This document shows positions 25,248 through 30,088 of a stretch of 30,088 bases of DNA, in pieces (position 1 is the first letter of the stretch; each line of letters starts with the position of its first letter). The DNA is taken from positions 1-30,088 of the forward strand of contig DAORPQ010000034.1 in NCBI GenBank assembly GCA_035442025.1, given 5' to 3'. Under the pieces are notes generated by a model. The model was not told the DNA's origin, made no database searches, and saw nothing but the letters and a program-made list of their open reading frames with translations. The stretch comes from Competibacter_A sp003527885 (GTDB taxonomy: Bacteria > Pseudomonadota > Gammaproteobacteria > Competibacterales > Competibacteraceae). The translations under genes and the position numbers were made by a program.

Positions 25248-25525
25248 TAAAAATAAGCATCATTCATGCCATTCTATAAGGTACTTCGTGGGCCATTCCG
25301 TTCCCGCACGAGACTCGCTCGTTCTAAAAAAACGGGGGAACTGGCGGCGAAAAGGCGATGTTGGCGGCCCGAGAAAACCTCTGTCGAGGGTGGGTTAGGT
25401 CCCATGAAAACACCGGAACAGTCGGCTCGGCGCCTTCAGGGTGCGCCGGGAGGATGATCGGGAGGCCGTTTCCAACTCGGGTCAACTTGGACCGGCTCAA
25501 TTTGCCAAGCGGGCTACAAAACCGC
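25248..25525. other. Intergenic stretch without a supported gene
   Basis: No frame on either strand gives a believable protein here. A weak hairpin, AAGCGG/CCGCTT, lies just beyond the stop of the minus-strand gene that ends at 25526. Nothing else was recognised. Confidence 0.4.
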
Positions 25526-25903
25526 TTAATTCATGACCAGGGCGGCGGCTTGCTCGCGGGTGAAAAACTGCGTTCCTCTCACGAAACCCGCCATCACGGA
25601 CGACAGGATCGCAGTGACGCGACCGCCGGCATCGCGTTCCGCCACCAACGCGGACGGCAAACCTTCCAGCAAGTGCATGGGCGCAGGCCGCCCATCGGCA
25701 AAGCACGCCCGATACACCGCGCCGGTCCGCGTATCCAGAAAGGCCGGCGCAAAGCCTTGCGACCGATTTCCGGCGCTGACGCCACCCGTACCCCGAAAGA
25801 CACGGTTCTGCTGGCGCAGTACGTCGGCGGTCAAACCGACCGGTCTCATCCGTCTGGCTGCGCAGTGGGCGCTGGTGCGATGGCTCAAGGACTCAGTGTT
25901 CAT
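25526..25903 (-). CDS. Conserved-looking hypothetical protein
   Basis: A 125-residue protein whose C-terminal half has a clear pattern: GFAPAFLDTRTGAVYRACFADGRPAPMHLLEGLPSALVAERD, then GRVTAILSSVMAGFVRGTQFFTREQAA. I believe similar small proteins of unknown function occur in other Proteobacteria, but I cannot name a domain family. The ATG at 25903 is preceded by GGAGACCGC on the minus strand. No signal peptide or membrane segment is visible. It stands alone, about 200 bp from the VOC gene at its upstream side. Confidence 0.65.
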   Translation of the reverse strand: MNTESLSHRTSAHCAARRMRPVGLTADVLRQQNRVFRGTGGVSAGNRSQGFAPAFLDTRTGAVYRACFADGRPAPMHLLEGLPSALVAERDAGGRVTAILSSVMAGFVRGTQFFTREQAAALVMN

Positions 25904-26109
25904 TGCGGTCTCCGGTGCTGGAAAACTTGCCCTCGACGAGACTTTTGCAAGTTATACGCCAGAACGGCCCTATCAGATGCGCTAACCGCGATATTAATTT
26001 GCAGCCGAAGGAAACCCCCAGCAAAGGATTTCCTCCGACAGGCCGGCAGGTTCACGGAGTCAACCGCCGCTCTCGCCCGACGCCAGCGCGCGGCGAGAGC
26101 GGGTTTGCA

Positions 26110-26505
26110 TCAGCAGGATTTCAATAGTTGAATGGCCCACAGAGCCGCCCCTTGCGGGTCCTGTAGCACGCAAAACCGCCCGACCTCCGGGATATCCATG
26201 GGCGGGCGGAGCAGCTTGCCGCCCAAGGCCTCCACTTGGCCGGCGGTAGCGTCCACATCGTTCACGGTGACGTAGACCCCCCAGCAGGGCGGCATCCCCG
26301 CGCAATCGGGCGGCAGGGCCATGATGCCGCCGGCCTGTTCGCCACCGACCTTGATCAAGGTGTAATCGACGCCGGTGTTTGAATCGTCCTCGGTCGTCCA
26401 GCCAAACAACGCCCCGTAGAACTGTTTGGCCGACGCCACATCGGTGGTCATCAGTTCGTTCCAGCAAAAAGCGCCGTGTTGCAAGCGAACATCGTCCATC
26501 GTCAT
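26110..26505 (-). CDS. VOC superfamily protein (CFP32/Cfp30B-like)
   Basis: A 131-residue VOC-fold protein with the pattern FCWNELMTTDVASAKQFYGALFGW, GIMALPPDCAGMPPCWGVYV and GGKLLRPPMDIPEVGRFCVLQDPQGA, typical of the one-repeat glyoxalase-like group related to mycobacterial CFP32. Its ATG (26505-26503) overlaps the TGA of the gene before it as TGATG, a classic coupled start; an ATG at 26499 with GAGG 8 bp upstream is the alternative. It is the last gene of the LexA-like unit, which suggests damage-inducible expression. The substrate is unknown; the usual VOC metal ligands are not obvious. Confidence 0.8.
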   Translation of the reverse strand: MTMDDVRLQHGAFCWNELMTTDVASAKQFYGALFGWTTEDDSNTGVDYTLIKVGGEQAGGIMALPPDCAGMPPCWGVYVTVNDVDATAGQVEALGGKLLRPPMDIPEVGRFCVLQDPQGAALWAIQLLKSC

Positions 26506-27056
26506 CACCTCGTGGTTGGAGAAATCGCCGATAAATCTCGAAAAGACCGTGACTCACCCTCGGGCGGCGCATCCCGGCTCGGCCAAAGCCGATGCACCAC
26601 CCAGCGCGCCACCCCCAAAATCTCGAACTCTCGCAAGGGCGGAGTATCGCCGGCGGGGTGATGGTGACCCGTGGGTTCCAGCGCCAGCTTGCCGTCGGCG
26701 GCACGATCCAGACGGCGCAGCACGAATCCGCCCGCGCCGGCCACCAACACCACGCTACCCGCCAGCGGCGGCACGGCCCGGTCGATCACCACCAGATCGC
26801 CGTCGTGCAAGCCGGCCTCCCACAATGCGTTACCCCGGACACGGGCCAGGAAACTTGCCTCGGGATTGCGGATCAGATGAGCGTCCAGATCCAGCCAGCA
26901 CTCCACCCCATCATCGACAGGGGCGGGAGCCTCGGTCGGCACTGGACCCGCCAGCAACGGCCAGCCGACAGCCGATTGCGGCGCGGCGGCATGATCGGAA
27001 ACGGGCTGAGAAGGGCCTATCCGACCGACGGTCGGTTCAGGGGCGAGAGCCAGCAT
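26505..27056 (-). CDS. UmuD-like S24 protein lacking both catalytic residues
   Basis: A 183-residue protein whose residues about 48-160 match the LexA/UmuD peptidase S24 domain: ECWLDLDAHLIRNPEASF, RVRGNALWEAGLHDGDLVVIDRA and GGFVLRRLDR. In active members the GDSM motif holds the nucleophile Ser; here it is GNAL with Ala77. The general-base Lys, 37 residues on, is Arg114. Self-cleavage should therefore be impossible. Residues 1-47 are Pro/Ala-rich without a helix-turn-helix. The stop codon of the LexA-like gene overlaps the ribosome site (GGAGG) before this ATG, so the two are coupled. A UmuD normally accompanies UmuC, and none is here. A dominant partner or adaptor for the active repressor is one possibility. 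Confidence 0.8.
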   Translation of the reverse strand: MLALAPEPTVGRIGPSQPVSDHAAAPQSAVGWPLLAGPVPTEAPAPVDDGVECWLDLDAHLIRNPEASFLARVRGNALWEAGLHDGDLVVIDRAVPPLAGSVVLVAGAGGFVLRRLDRAADGKLALEPTGHHHPAGDTPPLREFEILGVARWVVHRLWPSRDAPPEGESRSFRDLSAISPTTR

Positions 27057-27061
27057 GGGCG

Positions 27062-27658
27062 TTACCTCCGAGGTGAGCGATAAGAGCGGATCAGGCCGAC
27101 CACCACGCCGAAAATGTCCAGATTTTCGCCGGGTCGAATGATCGGATAACGCGGGTTGGCCGGCCGCAGGATGGCGGCGCCGTCCTCCACCGCCAACGTC
27201 TTGAGCGTCAGCTCGTTGTTCAGCACGGCCACGACCAGATCGCCGGGCCGGGCGGGAATATCCCGCTCCACCACCGCCAGGTCGCCTTCATAAATACCGG
27301 CTTCGATCATCGAGTCGCCGGTAATCGGAATCAGCGTGGTCCGAGAGGGATGGCGGACCAGCAAGCCATCGATGGAGCAGGCTTCGCCGCCGTCGCCGGC
27401 CAAGGCCGGCAGGCCAGCCGGGACGGCGGTTTCCGCTAGCGGCCGTTCGAAAAAACGCGCGGTCGGCGTCCAGCGGTTATCGGGCGCGCGATCCAGATAG
27501 CCCGCCGCGCGCAAGCGTTCCAGCACCTTGGCCACGCCGTCGCGCGAGCTCAGCTGCAAGATGCCGCGTAACGGGCCGTAGGCCGGCAGGCTGCGCCAGC
27601 GGGCGTAGTAATCCTGCAAGCGAGCCAGATAAACCCGATCATCGGAACGTTTGGGCAT
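27062..27658 (-). CDS. LexA-like repressor/autopeptidase (S24)
   Basis: A 198-residue LexA-like protein. Residues 8-70 form a winged helix-turn-helix (LSSRDGVAKVLERLRAAGYLDR) and 95-190 the S24 peptidase: PITGDSMIEAGIYEGD with Ser116, and ELTLKTL with Lys153. The Ser-Lys distance of 37 and the Ala81-Gly82 pair (VPAG), 34 residues before Ser116, equal those of E. coli LexA (Ala84-Gly85, Ser119, Lys156), so it should self-cleave on RecA activation. The ATG at 27658 is followed by a regular coding pattern; an in-frame GTG lies 12 bp upstream. A strong promoter and palindromic operator directly upstream suggest autorepression. It may be a second LexA controlling a small regulon. Confidence 0.88.
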   Translation of the reverse strand: MPKRSDDRVYLARLQDYYARWRSLPAYGPLRGILQLSSRDGVAKVLERLRAAGYLDRAPDNRWTPTARFFERPLAETAVPAGLPALAGDGGEACSIDGLLVRHPSRTTLIPITGDSMIEAGIYEGDLAVVERDIPARPGDLVVAVLNNELTLKTLAVEDGAAILRPANPRYPIIRPGENLDIFGVVVGLIRSYRSPRR

Positions 27659-27671
27659 GAGCGCGACCACC

Positions 27672-27689
27672 AGCGTACAAATGTACGCT
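27672..27689. promoter_or_regulatory. Palindromic operator of the LexA-like repressor
   Basis: AGCGTACAAATGTACGCT is an 18-bp palindrome with one central mismatch, located at the expected transcription start of the LexA-like gene. Its core GTAC-N4-GTAC differs from the Escherichia SOS box (CTGT-N8-ACAG) but resembles the GTAC-N4-GTGC box that I recall for LexA2 of Pseudomonas putida. Binding by the adjacent repressor is inferred. Confidence 0.7.
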
Positions 27690-27690
27690 A

Positions 27691-27719
27691 AAAATAGAAT
27701 GGGCGTCGCAAAGTGTCAA
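27691..27719 (-). promoter_or_regulatory. Sigma-70 promoter of the LexA-like unit
   Basis: On the minus strand, TTGACA (27719-27714) is a perfect -35 box and TATTTT (27696-27691) a good -10 box, with the ideal 17-bp spacing. The operator begins right after the -10 box, so bound repressor would block initiation. It drives the LexA-like, UmuD-like and VOC genes. Confidence 0.7.
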
Positions 27720-27805
27720 GCAAAATTGTTTTGAAGTCGCTTTTCGAACGACGGAAGCGTGCGATTTCCGAACGGTGAAAACGCGCGCCCTAGCCGCCCA
27801 CAGCG

Positions 27806-28186
27806 TCAGGTTGCCCCGTCGGTGGTAACCCGATCGGGAAACGACACCTCGAACACGATACAGCCGACATCGGTCTTGAAGGGGCCATGCAGTTCGCCGG
27901 GCGGCCGGCTGGCGTAATGGCCGGCTTCCAGCCAAAGCTCGAAGGCCCGATCGTAAAGACGGCCGCTGACGATGAACACTTCCTCGGGATAAGCGTGGCT
28001 TTTCCCCCCGAACGCAGCGGTATCGGCTCCGGGGAGGAAGCGGGTCAGCCTGGAGTACTCACCGGTGGCGGGATCGAGGCTCAGGGTCAACTCCTCGACC
28101 GTTCCTTCCAGCCCTTTGACCGGCGTCCACCGTCCCTGATTTTCGCGCGCCAGTGGATTCCAGTAGGTGATGGTCGACTTGGCCAA
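27806..28186 (-). CDS. Cupin-domain protein
   Basis: A 126-residue single-domain cupin similar to ChrR/anti-sigma-type cupins: RFLPGADTAAFGGKSHAYPEEVFIVSGRLYD, then WLEAGHYASRPPGELHGPF and CIVFEVSF. The KSH His, the EEVF Glu and the ELHGP His fit metal ligands. The start is TTG at 28186 with AGGAG at a 6-bp distance; no ATG lies near the start in frame. It reads toward the LexA-like unit but is separated from it by 147 bp holding that unit's promoter, so it is likely a separate transcript. The substrate is unknown. Confidence 0.8.
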   Translation of the reverse strand: MAKSTITYWNPLARENQGRWTPVKGLEGTVEELTLSLDPATGEYSRLTRFLPGADTAAFGGKSHAYPEEVFIVSGRLYDRAFELWLEAGHYASRPPGELHGPFKTDVGCIVFEVSFPDRVTTDGAT

Positions 28187-28197
28187 GGGGTGCTCCT

Positions 28198-28485
28198 GTT
28201 ATCGGGGAACGTGGGAGATCAAAAAGAGCAGCAACCTGGAAAGATCAGGCGGCAAGCGCTGTAGCGTACTTTCATATGCCGCCCTCGTTGCAATAGCTCG
28301 TGAAGCGGCGGCATCGCGCACCGAATCATCCACCTTGCGCGCCACCCCTGTCCAGCCTTCCTGAACCACCGCCGCCAGCGTACAATATAGTAACCCACCA
28401 CAGCCAAAATGGCGTTCTCTCACAAGAATGGGTTTTTAAAGTCTTCCAAAAACCGAGCCACCACCGTATCCTGCTATTTGGTTAA
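28198..28485. other. Intergenic region with composition shift and half-operator
   Basis: Frames here do not give convincing proteins; one 74-codon minus-strand frame opens at a GTG without a ribosome site. CCAGCGTACAA at 28375-28385 repeats exactly one arm of the LexA-like operator, but the other arm is not conserved. From about 28420 the sequence turns AT-rich toward the methyltransferase gene. Confidence 0.4.
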
Positions 28486-29415
28486 ATGATACCTATGCAA
28501 CTAGGAACTCTATTTTCTAAGTTTAAGAAAAAAAATACGCACCAAGCAGATGGCTCACAGCCATATATTTACCAGCCCACCATGCCTGGCTTAACTTATA
28601 ATGAAGCCGTTAACAGCTTGGCCAAGAAAGGGTACCCTATTAGACTAGGGCCGGTAGAAGATTTAGCTGATGATTTTTTAGATCAGCTAAGCACTGAAAT
28701 CAGTAAGCATGGAATTCGGATACAAGATTACTTTATCGATATCAATGCCTATAACCAATACGTGACGAAAGCGGGTTATTTAGATAAATATAAAGATTAC
28801 TACTGGGATAATCGCGCCGAAAAAACGCTCGAACATTTTTTAGCGTTCAGCCAATTGAGATTAACTAAAGAAGATATTTTTATTGATATAGCGAGCGAAC
28901 ATTCACCTGTACCAGATATTTATAGAGCTCTATCTGGAGCTAATTGTTACGCCCAAGATATTCAGTACCCATCAGGCGTAATAGGCAACAAGATCGGTGG
29001 CGACGCTTGTGCGATGCCTGTTCCTAGCGAGTTTGCCACCTCAGTGACCCTGACATGCTCCTTAGAGCATTTTGAGGGAAATACCGACACTCAATTGCTT
29101 GCCGAAATATCACGTATTCTAAAACCTAACGGTAAGCTGATCATCGCGCCACTCTATATGGCTGCAACGGAATCGGTGCAAACTGACCCGCTGTATAGCG
29201 TCGCGGCTGACGTGAAATTCGATGAGCATTGTACTGTCTATTGCAAAGAAGGATGGGGAAATCGACACGGCAGATTTTATTCGGTAAAAAGTTTAATTCA
29301 GAGATTGATTAATCCCTGCAAAGAACTTGATTTCCAGATTTTTCGGTTGAGAAATTATCCCGATCTACCTCACGGCATCTATCTCCGCTTATTTATGATT
29401 TGTATAAAAAAATAA
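28486..29415 (+). CDS. SAM-dependent methyltransferase-like protein
   Basis: A 309-residue protein with a class I methyltransferase pattern in its second half: EDIFIDIASEHSPVPDIYRAL (motif I position, but without the usual GxGxG), NCYAQDIQYPSGV (acidic motif II), then SLEHFEGNTDTQLLAEISRILKPNGKLIIAPLY, typical of Methyltransf_11. A post-motif segment ends RNYPDLPHGIYLRLFMIC. The altered motif I leaves SAM binding uncertain. The gene is much richer in AT than its neighbours, with many AAA/ATT/TTA codons, a sign of transfer; such genes often belong to surface-polysaccharide clusters. The ATG at 28486 has no strong ribosome site; an ATG at 28495 is an alternative. Confidence 0.7.
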   Translation: MIPMQLGTLFSKFKKKNTHQADGSQPYIYQPTMPGLTYNEAVNSLAKKGYPIRLGPVEDLADDFLDQLSTEISKHGIRIQDYFIDINAYNQYVTKAGYLDKYKDYYWDNRAEKTLEHFLAFSQLRLTKEDIFIDIASEHSPVPDIYRALSGANCYAQDIQYPSGVIGNKIGGDACAMPVPSEFATSVTLTCSLEHFEGNTDTQLLAEISRILKPNGKLIIAPLYMAATESVQTDPLYSVAADVKFDEHCTVYCKEGWGNRHGRFYSVKSLIQRLINPCKELDFQIFRLRNYPDLPHGIYLRLFMICIKK

Positions 29416-29426
29416 AGGAATTTTTA

Positions 29427-29468
29427 ATGAAAAATCGCAGCGGCTTTATAACTCATCCGTGGGGCTAG
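29427..29468 (+). pseudogene. 13-codon start of a possibly truncated gene
   Basis: Eleven bp after the methyltransferase stop, an AAGGAA ribosome site precedes an ATG that opens only 13 codons (MKNRSGFITHPWG) before TAG. The spacing and ribosome site look like the start of the next gene of an operon whose body is lost. The sequence to 29623 holds no matching continuation. Confidence 0.3.
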
Positions 29469-29623
29469 TTTTTTAGGGCGAAGCGGTCAGTGCCGCGTTC
29501 GGGCCAACAGTAATGACGTGGCCGGTTGACCCGGAGAGGACGCAACGCCCTCACCCACCAAGGCCACTACTTCCTTACGAAAACCGATACTGTAGATCAG
29601 TCCCAACCCTGAACCACAACCCC

Positions 29624-29791
29624 TTAAAGTTTGCCGAATAGCTTGGCATTATCGGCCTGGCACCGGTATTCGGCGAATCCCTGCGACATGCTTTCGAGAC
29701 GCCAATAGGCAATACCCACCAAGACCACTAACAGTCCGATTACCATAGCGAAACTGAGACTAAGTTGGGTGCGTAACTTTAAGCTTTTCAT
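29624..29791 (-). pseudogene. N-terminal remnant of a methyl-accepting chemotaxis protein
   Basis: Fifty-five residues starting MKSLKLRTQLSLSFAMVIGLLVVLVGIAYWRLESM, the typical beginning of a membrane chemoreceptor: a basic tail, the first transmembrane helix (about residues 14-30) and the start of the periplasmic helix. A stop codon follows after AKLFGKL, so the periplasmic domain, HAMP and signalling domain are missing, and no other frame downstream continues them. AGAGG lies 8 bp before the ATG at 29791, so the 5' end is intact; an in-frame ATG at 29809 is less likely. The gene was probably cut by a deletion or insertion, and is close to the truncated 13-codon ORF on the other strand. Confidence 0.6.
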
Positions 29792-30088
29792 CGTAATAAC
29801 CTCTTCCATTCCGTGGATTTTCAGTCATTTGCTTTCCGTGACCCACCAAATGAGGGAGGGTTTTCGTAGCCGCTAAAACTCTTCACATTTCTCGGTGCCG
29901 GTCGCGCCTTCCCAATGAGCTGGTACAGGGATCCGGGCCTTGGCGAACGGCTATCGCCTATCCTTTAGAAGGTTCATCGACTAGATACCCAACATAACCG
30001 CTATCCTTTTGCTTGGATTTGTCGACGAATTCTCAGAGCCTATCCCAATATTAACATATTGATATTTTTATAAAATAATAATACCATT
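29792..30088. other. Upstream region of the chemoreceptor remnant, no gene seen
   Basis: All three minus-strand frames from the right edge close within about 50 bp, so no gene enters from there. The stretch may hold the chemoreceptor promoter and leader; GGCGAACGGCTATCGCC (29943-29959) can form a small stem. The last 40 bp are very AT-rich. No known riboswitch was recognised. Confidence 0.4.

Noticed and set aside
24802..25250. Three overlapping plus-strand ORFs of 84-140 codons
   Set aside because: All are Arg/Ser-rich, lack ribosome sites and cross a strong inverted repeat; the minus-strand 67-residue ORF is more protein-like where they overlap.
29480..29620. Short open minus-strand stretch (GLIYSIGFRKEVVALVGEG...) beyond the chemoreceptor stop
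   Set aside because: It has no start codon or ribosome site and does not resemble the missing chemoreceptor domains; too short to call.
29810..30088. Possible c-di-GMP or other riboswitch ahead of the chemoreceptor remnant
   Set aside because: I looked for the conserved GEMM core and tetraloop-receptor pattern on the minus strand and did not find it; only a small stem is visible.
1..30088. tRNA, rRNA, CRISPR array, intact insertion sequence
   Set aside because: No cloverleaf, ribosomal segment, regularly spaced repeat-spacer array or transposase was recognised on reading both strands.

Overview
The window reads as chromosome of a GC-rich Gammaproteobacterium: Shine-Dalgarno-led genes, tight co-directional spacing, an SOS-type LexA-like repressor and a chemoreceptor remnant. 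I cannot fix the genus; a glycogen-handling lineage such as the Competibacteraceae would fit, but that is a guess. Two AT-rich patches (about 760-1350 and about 28420-30088) differ in base composition from the rest and look like the edges of acquired or eroded DNA.

Layout. 1-347 (minus) is the start of a membrane protein running off the left edge. It is followed by a degraded-looking ORF and an AT-rich, gene-free stretch with short palindromes and a candidate promoter. From 1359 to 24742 every gene is on the plus strand, mostly 3-70 bp apart: an AGE-family epimerase-like protein, two DJ-1/PfpI proteins, a benzoylformate-decarboxylase-like ThDP enzyme, three NTF2/SnoaL-like proteins, a tautomerase, a fourth SnoaL-like protein, a GMC flavin oxidoreductase, a VOC protein, two GH13 enzymes, a tandem SnoaL fusion and two more SnoaL-like proteins. 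Then come a 51-aa lipoprotein-like ORF overlapping a phospholipase C/acid-phosphatase-type phosphoesterase, an NADP-binding reductase, an aldo/keto reductase, a third GH13 enzyme with a starch-binding module, and a membrane-anchored TPR protein. The mix suggests a pathway that trims an alpha-glucan inside the cell and then epimerises, oxidises, rearranges, decarboxylates and reduces sugar-derived carbonyl compounds. Seven SnoaL-like genes (eight domains) in one run is unusual and is the best candidate for an undescribed system.

From 25014 to 28186 the confident genes are on the minus strand: two small proteins of unknown function, then a coupled unit of an intact LexA-like repressor/peptidase, a UmuD-like S24 protein that has lost both catalytic residues, and a VOC protein. 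The unit has a good sigma-70-type promoter and an 18-bp near-palindromic operator (GTAC-N4-GTAC core) just upstream. A cupin gene lies behind it.

The right end carries an AT-rich SAM-methyltransferase-like gene, a 13-codon ORF behind a good ribosome site, and a 55-aa N-terminal remnant of a methyl-accepting chemotaxis protein. No tRNA, rRNA, CRISPR array or intact insertion sequence was seen.
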